From positions 1 through 64,000 of the forward strand of contig CAVZMO010000014.1 of NCBI GenBank assembly GCA_963776195.1: 64,000 bases of DNA. The letters are read 5' to 3'. The translations under genes and the position numbers were made by a program. Of the stretch, positions 54,578 through 63,076 are shown in pieces. Source of the DNA: CAVZMO01 sp963776195. Its GTDB lineage: Bacteria; Nitrospirota; Thermodesulfovibrionia; Thermodesulfovibrionales; SM23-35. The notes below the pieces were generated by a model. The model was not told the origin of the DNA. It worked only from the letters and a program-made list of their open reading frames with translations, and did not search any database. The stretch's first letter is position 1. The number at the start of each line of letters is the position of its first letter.

Positions 54578-55762
54578 TTGTTTTTAGACCTCGAAGCAAA
54601 AAATAAGAAAATATTCCATTTTATCGTCTTTTTGTCATTCATTTGCGCTTCCGCATTTTCATCAGCATCCGCCAGTGTACAGGTAAAAGATATCCGCTAC
54701 TTGTCGTCTCCGGATTACACAAGGGTTGTGATAGACCTAACAGGTGCTGTCGAGTTCTCAAAGAATCGCCTCTCAAATCCGGACAGAGTTTATTTTGACC
54801 TTAAGAATGCTTCTATCGCAAAGGAGATAAAGACCAGTCTCCCAGTCGGTGACGGGATAGTAAAGACGGTCAGGGCATCCCAGTTTAAAGGCGATACCGT
54901 AAGGATCGTTTTTGATATTGAAGAGATATCGGATTTTAAATCCTTTGTCATAGACGACCCGGCGAGGCTTGTTATCGATTTATACGGTAAATCCCAAAAA
55001 GGGGAAAAGCCGGATACGGTTTCTGCAAAGAGGAAGATCGTTATCGACGCGGGTCACGGAGGGCATGATCCCGGTGCGGTCGGGCACAGAAAGCTTTATG
55101 AGAAGGACGTCGTACTCGATATCGCTCTGAAAGTCAAAAAGCTCCTCATGGCGGACCCGTTAAACGAAGTCTTTTTAACCCGGGATAAAGACGTGTTTAT
55201 ACCTCTTGAAGAGAGGACGGCCATAGCGAACAGAAAAAATGCGGACCTGTTTGTGTCCATTCATGCCAATGCAAGCCAGAATAGACAGGCAAGGGGAATC
55301 GAAACGTATCTGCTTAACTGGACGGATGACGAGGAAGCTATGAAGGTTGCGGCAAGGGAGAACAAGATATCGTTAAAGAAGATGAGGGCGATGAATAAGC
55401 AGATGGATACTGTCGAGACTATCTTAAGCGGCCTCATGAGAGAAAATAAGAGAGACGAATCCATCAAACTCGCGAATTATATCCAGAGGTCGATGGTGTC
55501 GAATCTTGATAATACCTATCAGAACATCTCGGACCACGGTGTTAAACAGGCCCTTTTCTACGTCCTCTTCGGTGCAAAGATGCCGTCCATCCTTGTAGAA
55601 GTCTCATTTATCAGCAATCCGGAAGAGGAAAATCGTCTGTCCCAGGATTCCTACAGGCAGGAGATAGCAAAGTCAATTGCCTCGGGTCTTAATACTTATG
55701 TCACTTCTGCACCGATCATTCAGAAGGTCGCAGAATTTAACAGTATGTCCCGTTCCAGGTAG
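54578..55762 (+). CDS. N-acetylmuramoyl-L-alanine amidase with AMIN domain
   Basis: 394 aa, TTG start. Signal peptide to about SASAS, AMIN domain (VKDIRYLSSPDYTRVVIDLTG, peptidoglycan-binding), then Amidase_3: VIDAGHGGHDPGAVG (Zn His), EKDVVLDIALKV (Zn Glu), VSIHANAS (Zn His) and LVEVSFISNPEEE with catalytic Glu. It splits daughter-cell peptidoglycan in the periplasm, as AmiC does. EcfT follows 7 bp later. Confidence 0.92.
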   Translation: MFLDLEAKNKKIFHFIVFLSFICASAFSSASASVQVKDIRYLSSPDYTRVVIDLTGAVEFSKNRLSNPDRVYFDLKNASIAKEIKTSLPVGDGIVKTVRASQFKGDTVRIVFDIEEISDFKSFVIDDPARLVIDLYGKSQKGEKPDTVSAKRKIVIDAGHGGHDPGAVGHRKLYEKDVVLDIALKVKKLLMADPLNEVFLTRDKDVFIPLEERTAIANRKNADLFVSIHANASQNRQARGIETYLLNWTDDEEAMKVAARENKISLKKMRAMNKQMDTVETILSGLMRENKRDESIKLANYIQRSMVSNLDNTYQNISDHGVKQALFYVLFGAKMPSILVEVSFISNPEEENRLSQDSYRQEIAKSIASGLNTYVTSAPIIQKVAEFNSMSRSR

Positions 55763-55769
55763 TATTTCA

Positions 55770-56381
55770 TTGTCCCCCGAAATCAAGATCATCTTATACA
55801 TCGGATTTGTCGTCAGTCTGTTCCTTATAAAAGACCTTACCATGTATGTCTTGATATTTATTGCAATCTCGATACTGCTCTGTAGACTGCCCTTTCTGTC
55901 AATCAAGAGAGGATGGATCCCGATCGGTCTTTTTCTGGCATTCACGTTCATCAGCAATGTGATGCTGCAGCATGGGAAGATCGTTCTCAATATAGGGTCT
56001 TTCATGATCACAGAGGAAGGCCTGGCGATAGCATCTCTGAGAACAGGGAGGGTTTTTTTCATGATAACCGGTGCAAAAATACTCACGGCGACTACAAAGA
56101 CTGAATCGCTCATAAAGGCCTTTGGAAAGATATTGAAACCCCTCGAACGATTAGGCGTGCCGGTCAATGAATTCTTCTCTACGATGGGACTTTCCATAAG
56201 ATCCCTTCCGAGGATTAAAGACCAGATAGGCAAAACGTACAGGGAGAGGATGGAGAGCGGAGATATAAAAGGTTTCTGGGACCGTACCAGAGTGATCTCA
56301 CTGTTCCTGATACCTCTGTTTACTAAAAGCATTCAAGCGCCCGAGCGATTTTTTGAAGATGACCCAAACGGGAAAGAATAA
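55770..56381 (+). CDS. EcfT/CbiQ-type transmembrane component of an ECF transporter
   Basis: 203 aa from TTG 55770, preferred over an ATG that would overlap the amidase by 90 bp. About five membrane helices; LSIRSLPRIKDQIGKTYRERMESGDIK has the ARSxG-like coupling helix in a divergent form. No ECF ATPase or S component is adjacent, so it may be a shared energising module or a stand-alone relative. Confidence 0.72.
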   Translation: MSPEIKIILYIGFVVSLFLIKDLTMYVLIFIAISILLCRLPFLSIKRGWIPIGLFLAFTFISNVMLQHGKIVLNIGSFMITEEGLAIASLRTGRVFFMITGAKILTATTKTESLIKAFGKILKPLERLGVPVNEFFSTMGLSIRSLPRIKDQIGKTYRERMESGDIKGFWDRTRVISLFLIPLFTKSIQAPERFFEDDPNGKE

Positions 56382-56383
56382 GT

Positions 56384-56410
56384 ACGCGCGGGCTGAAGCC
56401 TGCGGCTACC
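56384..56410. repeat. Dispersed palindromic repeat, copy B
   Basis: GGGCTGAAGCCTGCGGCTACC, the GTAGCCGCAGGC core in reverse orientation, with inner hairpin GGCTGAAGCC. It sits between ecfT and the D-aminoacylase gene. Confidence 0.7.
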
Positions 56411-56475
56411 CAAAATAATATCTGAAAAATCTATTTTTATACGACGGGCGTGTCGCCTGCCGGAAATGAAACGGT

Positions 56476-58164
56476 ATGGGAAAAAGAATTGACATTTTGA
56501 TCAAAGGCGGAGCCATTGTTGACGGATATGGCTCGGAACCATTCGAGGGAAATGTAGGCATTGCGGGAGACAAGATTGCTTTTATTTGGAACAATACGGA
56601 ATCAAGCGATCAGATGTCTGCGGTTAAAGCGGAAAGGGTCATCGAAGCCCGGGATATGACTATTACACCCGGATTTATAGACACGCATGCACATTCCGAA
56701 TTTATACTGCTTGCGGACCCGCGCGCAGAAGGTAAAATCTGCCAGGGCATAACAACAGAAATTAACGGAAACTGCGGCCTTTCCGCTGCTCCGCTTTACG
56801 GAGAAACGTTGAAGCAGAGAGAAGGAGACCTCGAAGAGTTGGATATTCAGGAACGATGGGCCACCTTTAAAGAATATTTTGAAATACTGGAAAGACAGGG
56901 TGTTTGTCTCAATTTCGTTACGCTTGCGGGTCACGGCAATATCAGGTCATGTGTAGCAGGATATCAGGACAGAAAGCTCGCGGGTACGGACCTCAAGAAA
57001 ATGCGGCTGCTCCTCAAGGAGGCTGTAGACGATGGCGCGATCGGCCTTTCAACGGGATTGATCTATCCGCCCGGGGTCTATTCGGATACGGAAGAACTGA
57101 TCGACCTTTGCAGGGGTTTGTCGCAGCCATATGTCTCAGGTAACAAATGCCACGAACCGCCCTTTGGGAAAGTGGGGCAAAAGAGGATCACCAATAAAGG
57201 AAGTCACGGTATCTACACCTCTCACATGAGAAGTGAAGGTGACAAACTGATAGAGTCTGTCGAGGAGACGATCAGGATCGCAAAGGAGTCGGGTATAAAA
57301 GTCCACATTTCTCATATTAAGACGAGCGGCAAGAAAAACTGGCACAAAATAGATGAAGTTTTGTCGATCATAGCAGCGTCCGCAAATGAGGGGTTGGGTG
57401 TTACCGCTGACCGATATCCCTATACGGCGGCCTCTACCGATCTCGATACGGTTCTGCCTTCATGGGCCTATGAAGGAGGTTCGGCAATGGAGATACAGAG
57501 ACTGAAAAGCAGAGAATTGCAAAAGCGAATAAAGAAAGAGATAGTGAATGAACATCCCGATAGGGAATATTGGAAGAACGTATACGTCTCATCGGTATCT
57601 TCCGGGACAAACAGATGGATGGAAGGCATGGATATCGCTTCTATCGCAAAAAAAGAAGGTTCTCAGCCTCTCGATATGCTTTTTAAGATACTTATCGAAG
57701 AAAAGCTGAGAGTCGGCGCAATATTTTCATCAATGAGTGAGGATAATCTCAGGAGGTTTCTTTCACTCCCCTCCGTGATGATAGGGACAGATAGTTCGGC
57801 GCGCTCTCTGAGCGGCACAACTCATAAGGGGAAACCTCATCCGAGAGGGTTCGGGAGTTTTCCCAGGTTCCTGGGGAGATATGTGAGAGACGGTTCGTTG
57901 ATGGACCTGAGCGAAGCCATAAAGAAAATAACGATGTTTCCCGCCGAAACGTTCGGTATCCACAAGAGGGGGATTCTGCGGGAAGGCGCATTTGCGGATA
58001 TTGTGGTCTTTGACGGTGAAAAAATTCTTGATAAAGCAACGTACAGTGAGCCATTTTTGCGACCGGAAGGAATTCGTTACGTAATAGTAAATGGTTTGCC
58101 GGCTGTGTGGGAAGGGGAATTGACGGGGATTCGGGCGGGGAGGGTGCTGAGGCACGGAAGGTAG
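56476..58164 (+). CDS. N-acyl-D-amino-acid deacylase (D-aminoacylase) family amidohydrolase
   Basis: 562 aa. Metal-site motifs in order: GFIDTHAHSEF, EINGNCGLSAAPL (bridging Cys), HMRSEGDKLIES, VHISHIKTSGKKNW and MIGTDSSARS; the last Asp is catalytic. GITTEINGNCG is diagnostic of this subfamily. It hydrolyses N-acyl-D-amino acids or related peptidoglycan or storage compounds in the cytoplasm. The gene is bracketed by inverted copies of the palindromic repeat (56384 and 58177). Confidence 0.88.
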   Translation: MGKRIDILIKGGAIVDGYGSEPFEGNVGIAGDKIAFIWNNTESSDQMSAVKAERVIEARDMTITPGFIDTHAHSEFILLADPRAEGKICQGITTEINGNCGLSAAPLYGETLKQREGDLEELDIQERWATFKEYFEILERQGVCLNFVTLAGHGNIRSCVAGYQDRKLAGTDLKKMRLLLKEAVDDGAIGLSTGLIYPPGVYSDTEELIDLCRGLSQPYVSGNKCHEPPFGKVGQKRITNKGSHGIYTSHMRSEGDKLIESVEETIRIAKESGIKVHISHIKTSGKKNWHKIDEVLSIIAASANEGLGVTADRYPYTAASTDLDTVLPSWAYEGGSAMEIQRLKSRELQKRIKKEIVNEHPDREYWKNVYVSSVSSGTNRWMEGMDIASIAKKEGSQPLDMLFKILIEEKLRVGAIFSSMSEDNLRRFLSLPSVMIGTDSSARSLSGTTHKGKPHPRGFGSFPRFLGRYVRDGSLMDLSEAIKKITMFPAETFGIHKRGILREGAFADIVVFDGEKILDKATYSEPFLRPEGIRYVIVNGLPAVWEGELTGIRAGRVLRHGR

Positions 58165-58176
58165 TCAGGGGTGCTG

Positions 58177-58197
58177 TAGCCGCAGGCTTCAGCCTGC
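58177..58197. repeat. Dispersed palindromic repeat, copy C
   Basis: TAGCCGCAGGCTTCAGCCTG, the reverse complement of the core of copy B, 13 bp after the D-aminoacylase stop. It could also act as a weak terminator. Confidence 0.7.
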
Positions 58198-58242
58198 CTT
58201 CAAATATTTTTTGGCATTTTCATCATGTGATTTTGCTTTTTT

Positions 58243-58908
58243 ATGGACAAACCTATAATCGGAATAACTGCAGATTTAGATGAAAAATATTTGAGAGTGA
58301 AGCACGGTTACTCCGAGGCAATCGGAGCGAGCGGCGGAATTCCGGTATTGATACCCCCTATGGGTGATCCGAAATCATACGCAGATATGGTTAACGGGCT
58401 GCTCATCCCCGGAGGCGATGACCTTGACCCTTTTTATTACCATGAAGCCATGTTGCCGCAGGTAAAACCGGTTCCGAAGAAGAGAAGTGATTTTGAGATC
58501 TCCCTGCTCAATGAGGTCATTGAGCTTCATAAACCGGTCCTCGGCATCTGTTATGGGATGCAATTGATCAATGTTGTCTTCGGGGGGACGCTCTATCAGG
58601 ATATCGGCAACGCTGATGCCCTAGGAATTGATCACAAAAAGGATTATCATGTAGTGGTGATAACGGAAAACAGTTTCTTAAAAAAAGGGGCATTTTCTGT
58701 TAACAGCACACATCACCAGGCTGTAAAAACCCTTGGTAACAGCCTGTCGGCTTTTGCTTATTCTCCCGATGATCTCATTGAAGCATTCTTCAAAGAGGAC
58801 TATAATTTCCTTATAGGCGTACAGTGGCATCCCGAACGCCTTATGGAGAGTGAAGTCTCTTTAAGTCTGTTTAAATCTTTTATTAAGGCATCGAATGACG
58901 GCAAATAG
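58243..58908 (+). CDS. Class I glutamine amidotransferase-like hydrolase (PuuD-like)
   Basis: 221 aa. Nucleophile Cys in LGICYGMQLINV, and His-Glu in GVQWHPERLM; LIPGGDDLDPFYY is the oxyanion strand of gamma-Glu-GABA hydrolases. It cleaves gamma-glutamyl amides. It follows the D-aminoacylase and overlaps the AI-2E transporter by 14 bp, so the three may handle amide-linked amino acids; weak inference. Confidence 0.87.
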   Translation: MDKPIIGITADLDEKYLRVKHGYSEAIGASGGIPVLIPPMGDPKSYADMVNGLLIPGGDDLDPFYYHEAMLPQVKPVPKKRSDFEISLLNEVIELHKPVLGICYGMQLINVVFGGTLYQDIGNADALGIDHKKDYHVVVITENSFLKKGAFSVNSTHHQAVKTLGNSLSAFAYSPDDLIEAFFKEDYNFLIGVQWHPERLMESEVSLSLFKSFIKASNDGK

Positions 58909-59947
58909 ATTTTACAGCGCAACGTCGATTTTTCTGGTAATCCTTCTCGCGTATCTGACATACCAGATACTGCAGCCGTTCATCCATGCGATCGCCTGGG
59001 CGGTTGTATTTGCGATAGTCTTTTATCCCGTATATGTATTTCTCGTAAGATTTCTGAGGGTTAAATCACTGTCTTCCATAGCGACGTTACTCATAATAAT
59101 CCTGGTCATTATAGGTCCCGTCACCTATTTTTCGTTCGTCCTTGTTGATGAGATAGGAAATCTGGTCCGAAATATCAATAAGGATACCTTTGATTCGATA
59201 ATCAATGTGTTTGCCCATTCAAGGATCACGCAGCTGATCGATAAGATCCAGTCGTACCTGGGAATGGAAGGGATAAGCAACACCGATACCTTAATGGAAA
59301 ACATGAGGAGCTTAGGGAAGAGCGTTGCACACAGTTTATCAACGGGTATCGGCAATTTAGCCGGAATGCTGATAGATTTCATCTTTATGCTTTTTGCATT
59401 ATTTTTTTTCCTCAAGGACGGGCCGGGAATTCTTTCGAGAATCAGGGATTACCTGCCCTTCTCGGAAGAGAATAAAAACAGGCTTATATCGAAGGTCCGG
59501 GACATGATTATATCAACGGTATACGGAGGCGTTGTCATTGCTGTTTTGCAGGGAGTATTAGGGGGAGTTGCGTTTTATTTTCTCGGGGTCCAATCGCCGG
59601 TATTGTGGGGATGTGCGATGACCATTATGTCTTTTCTTCCCTTGATCGGTACGTTCTCCATATGGGGACCTGCAGCCGGGTATCTTTTCGTTGAGGGCAA
59701 CTATATCAGGGGGATTATTCTCATTGCGTATGGTGTTTTTGTGATCAGCATGGTTGATAATGTACTCAGACCGATAATCATCAGCGGAAGGACAAAGATG
59801 CCCGCTCTCGTTGTTTTCTTCAGCGTGCTCGGAGGGATCAGGCTTTTCGGACCGATAGGGTTTATCATGGGGCCGTTGGTGTTGGCCCTCTTCATATCAG
59901 TCTTCGAAATATTCAAAAATATAGAAGGAGGAGAGAATGCTGAGTAG
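58895..59947 (+). CDS. AI-2E family (PerM-like) transporter
   Basis: 350 aa with about eight membrane helices. The central PFSEENKNRLISKVRDMIIST, VLQGVLGGVAFYFLGV and FGPIGFIMGPLVLALF segments are typical of the family. Members export AI-2 or act as Na+/H+ antiporters; substrate unknown here. The stop overlaps the next gene by 11 bp. Confidence 0.88.
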   Translation: MTANRFYSATSIFLVILLAYLTYQILQPFIHAIAWAVVFAIVFYPVYVFLVRFLRVKSLSSIATLLIIILVIIGPVTYFSFVLVDEIGNLVRNINKDTFDSIINVFAHSRITQLIDKIQSYLGMEGISNTDTLMENMRSLGKSVAHSLSTGIGNLAGMLIDFIFMLFALFFFLKDGPGILSRIRDYLPFSEENKNRLISKVRDMIISTVYGGVVIAVLQGVLGGVAFYFLGVQSPVLWGCAMTIMSFLPLIGTFSIWGPAAGYLFVEGNYIRGIILIAYGVFVISMVDNVLRPIIISGRTKMPALVVFFSVLGGIRLFGPIGFIMGPLVLALFISVFEIFKNIEGGENAE

Positions 59948-61058
59948 AGAAGAACTCAAGGAAATAGCAAAGATGCGCGGTGACGGAGCTCTTTTTGTGA
60001 GCCTGTATTTGAATGTGAACCCTGCAACCAATGTTAAAGACAATTATGTGATTCATGTGAAGAATATGCTTAAGCGGATTGCAGACAATACGGAAAAGGA
60101 TGTCTTGAAAAAGGTAAACGGCGATCTTGAAAAGATAGAATCATATATTCTTTCGAATAAGAGGATATTTAAGAAAGGACTTGTAATCCTCAGTTCCCGT
60201 GAAAAAGATTTCTGGAAGGAGTATCACCTCGCCGTACCATTGAAGAATGAGATCATCGTCGACAATACACCCTACATAAAACCGCTTCTCGATATCGCCG
60301 ACAATTACCGGAGATATGCGATTTTGCTTGTGGGCAAGGAATCGGCCAGGCTGTTTCTCGTCCATCTCGGGGAGATAGAAGAATACACCGAGGTCCATTC
60401 TGCCGATGTGCCCGGTAAGCATAAAAAGGGGGGGTGGTTTTCTCTTGAGGAAAAAAGTTTTGAAAGGCATACCGACTACCATGTGGGACTTCACCTGAAG
60501 GATGTCCTCAAGCAATTGGAATCATTTCTGTCCGGGGAATACGTCGGACGAATGTTCATCGGCGGCTCGGAAGAAGCCGTTACAAAAGTGAAGGCGATGC
60601 TTCCACAGACGATAGCGGCCAAGGTTGCCGGTACGTTCCAGGCCGAAATGTTTGCGAACAGCAAGGAAATACTCGAAAAAGTGGAGCCGGTGCTCCGGTC
60701 AGTCGAGGAAAAGGAAGAGGCCGGGACTATCGATGATCTGTTGACAAAAGCGATGAAGAATGAAAATGCCGTTATCGGGATAGAAAATGTCCTGAATGCG
60801 CTACAGGAAGGGCGTATTATGAGACTCGTCATTCTCGAAGATTATAGAAATACCGGTCTTTCCTGTATAAACTGTGGAAATCTGGCCATTCAGGAGCTGT
60901 CCTCTTGTCCTTACTGTAAAAGCGAGATGCAGAAAGTTAATTACATCGTAGACCTCGTCGCGCAGAAGGCAGTTGAGCAGGGGGCAATGGTTGAGATTGT
61001 GTCGAAGAATAAGAAGCTTGAAGAGGCCGGAAACATAGGGGCGTTCCTGAGGTTTTAG
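59937..61058 (+). CDS. eRF1-like protein of the BaeRF group (VLRF1/Vms1-related)
   Basis: 373 aa. An N-terminal sensor-like domain (ALFVSLYLNVNPATN), a central RNase H-like eRF1 domain 2 region (RYAILLVGKESARLFLVHLGEIEEY) with the loop KHKKGGWFSLEEKSFERH, where GGW stands for the GGQ of release factors, then the domain 3 region with a zinc ribbon (CINCGNLAI...SSCPYC). Bacterial proteins of this set are proposed to release peptidyl-tRNA from stalled ribosomes, by analogy with Vms1/ANKZF1. Translationally coupled to the transporter. Function inferred. Confidence 0.75.
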   Translation: MLSREELKEIAKMRGDGALFVSLYLNVNPATNVKDNYVIHVKNMLKRIADNTEKDVLKKVNGDLEKIESYILSNKRIFKKGLVILSSREKDFWKEYHLAVPLKNEIIVDNTPYIKPLLDIADNYRRYAILLVGKESARLFLVHLGEIEEYTEVHSADVPGKHKKGGWFSLEEKSFERHTDYHVGLHLKDVLKQLESFLSGEYVGRMFIGGSEEAVTKVKAMLPQTIAAKVAGTFQAEMFANSKEILEKVEPVLRSVEEKEEAGTIDDLLTKAMKNENAVIGIENVLNALQEGRIMRLVILEDYRNTGLSCINCGNLAIQELSSCPYCKSEMQKVNYIVDLVAQKAVEQGAMVEIVSKNKKLEEAGNIGAFLRF

Positions 61059-61072
61059 AATCAGGTCTCTTG

Positions 61073-62659
61073 ATGGTTGACCCGAAACCGGATTTGATTG
61101 CGCGAAACTGGATCGCGTCTTTATTCCTTCTCTGCTGCTTTTTCTTCGTGATTGTATCCTGCTCACCTCGGAACCGCGAAAATGGTTATGTCTACTACCG
61201 GCTCAATACGAATCCTACCACCCTTGACCCTGCGCTCGTCGTTGATGTTCCAGGCGGATCTCTGTCGGCCAAATTGTTTAACGGACTCGTCAGGATTGGA
61301 GACGATCTCTCCATCAAGCCCGATATCGCTGAACATTGGACGATCTCGGAAGACGGTCTGAAGTATACCTTTATTTTAAAAAAAGGCGTGACCTTTTCCA
61401 ACAAACGGAAAGTCAAAGCCCGCGACTTCAAGTATTCATTCGAAAGAATATTGGAGCCGGGGAATAAATCGCCTAACACATGGGTCTTCGAAAAGGTCCT
61501 CGGCGCCGATGATTATGTGAAGGGTAGTGCGGAAGACGTTAAAGGCGTAACGGTGATCGATGATTATACCCTTGAGATACGCATCAAACGTCCCTTCTCC
61601 CCGTTTCTCAGTCTCCTCACCATGACCGCTGCGTATGTTGTTCCCCGTGAAGAAGTGGAGAGATGGGGTCCTGATTTTTCGAGCCATCCTGTGGGTACGG
61701 GGCCGTTTGTCTTGAAGGAATGGTTGCCGAACAGGGAAATAAAGCTCGAACGGAGAAGGGATTATTTCGATAAACAGGCAAGAGTGAGCGGTATAATTTA
61801 CAGGATCATCCCGGAAGACTTGACGGCGGTAACGGAATTTGAGATCGGAAATATCGATATTCTTACCATACCGGTCTCCGAGTTTTCCCGCTATAAAAAA
61901 GATATCGAGAAGAAGAATCTCATCTCCTCTATCAAAGGCCTCAATACCTACTATCTGGGGTTCAATTGTTCAAGACCTCCTTTCGATAATCTGAATCTCA
62001 GAAGAGCTGTCGCGTATGGCGTCGACAGGGAGAAGATCTTGAGCACGATTTATGAACAGAGGGGAAGACCGGCTTCGGGTCCTCTCCCCGATGTCCTGAG
62101 AAGATGGGACATGTCATCTCACTATGAATACGATCCCGGGAAGGCGAGAGAATTGGTCCGGAAAGAGGGTCTGAACGGCATAACGGTCGATTTTTACATA
62201 ACGGCGGAACAGGAGATCATAGACATAGCCGAGGTCATTCAGTCATATATTAAGGATATCGGGATAGATGTGAAGATAAAACAGCTGGAATGGAGCGCCT
62301 ATAAAGAAGCGATCAACAAAGGAGAACCCGATATGTTCTATCTGAGTTGGTGGGCGGATTATCCCGATCCCGAGAATTTCCTTTTTCCTTTGTTCCATTC
62401 ATCGAATCACGGTCCCGGAGGAAACAGAACGAGGTATACAAATACCGCCGTCGACTCTTTGATAGAAAAGGGGCAGGGAACATTAGAGGAAAAGCAGAGG
62501 GAATCTCTCTACAAAAAGGCTGAAGAAATTATCATAGCCGATGCGCCATGCGTATTCCTGTGGCACAAGACCGATTTTACCATAAGACAGCCCCGGATCA
62601 AGAATTATAAAATCTATCCTATCTACAGCATGGATAAAGGGACCGAAATATCTTTTTGA
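61073..62659 (+). CDS. Oligopeptide/solute-binding lipoprotein (SBP_bac_5, OppA-like)
   Basis: 528 aa from ATG 61073. Lipobox VIVSC after a hydrophobic signal, then LNTNPTTLDPALVVD, FNGLVRIGDDLSIKPDIAEHW and the long two-lobed fold to the C-terminus. It would bind peptides or nickel-like solutes at the periplasmic face. No permease or ATPase is adjacent, so it is an orphan in this window. Confidence 0.9.
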   Translation: MVDPKPDLIARNWIASLFLLCCFFFVIVSCSPRNRENGYVYYRLNTNPTTLDPALVVDVPGGSLSAKLFNGLVRIGDDLSIKPDIAEHWTISEDGLKYTFILKKGVTFSNKRKVKARDFKYSFERILEPGNKSPNTWVFEKVLGADDYVKGSAEDVKGVTVIDDYTLEIRIKRPFSPFLSLLTMTAAYVVPREEVERWGPDFSSHPVGTGPFVLKEWLPNREIKLERRRDYFDKQARVSGIIYRIIPEDLTAVTEFEIGNIDILTIPVSEFSRYKKDIEKKNLISSIKGLNTYYLGFNCSRPPFDNLNLRRAVAYGVDREKILSTIYEQRGRPASGPLPDVLRRWDMSSHYEYDPGKARELVRKEGLNGITVDFYITAEQEIIDIAEVIQSYIKDIGIDVKIKQLEWSAYKEAINKGEPDMFYLSWWADYPDPENFLFPLFHSSNHGPGGNRTRYTNTAVDSLIEKGQGTLEEKQRESLYKKAEEIIIADAPCVFLWHKTDFTIRQPRIKNYKIYPIYSMDKGTEISF

Positions 62660-62694
62660 CGGAATATGGGGAAAAAGCAGAGGACAAGGCTCCC

Positions 62695-62931
62695 ATGTTA
62701 GTGTTACGCTGCGCCGCCTGCCGGAAAAAGCTCTGGCGATATGACAAAATCGGGAAGGGAGAAGTCCTGCGGTGCCACAAGAAAAGGATTGATAAAGATT
62801 ACGGCAATTGTTCGACTGATGGAGACAAAATACAGTGCCTGTGCGGAAACGATATCGGTATCGATAAGGGCAGCTACTATAAGATGATTAATCGAGCTTT
62901 TACCTATTCCGGCACGAAAAGAAATACCTGA
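62695..62931 (+). CDS. Small Cys-rich (zinc-ribbon-like) protein
   Basis: 78 aa from ATG 62695. CAACRKKLWRYDKIGKGEVLRC and CLCGNDIG supply two knuckles, CxxC and CxC, likely a Zn ribbon. No family recognised with certainty. A longer frame begins at TTG 62656, overlapping the binding-protein stop, which would couple the two genes. Function unknown. Confidence 0.6.
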   Translation: MLVLRCAACRKKLWRYDKIGKGEVLRCHKKRIDKDYGNCSTDGDKIQCLCGNDIGIDKGSYYKMINRAFTYSGTKRNT

Positions 62932-63076
62932 TTTCCGCATTTCAGAGGAATTGAAATCACTCGTGACCGGAAGGTGAGCAATGATCGTTTCACCTCCAAC
63001 GTCTCTTTAGTAGAAGAAAAAAAGTGATATTTCGAGGCTTGATCCAAAATGACTCTTTCTGTATGTACATCTAGCT

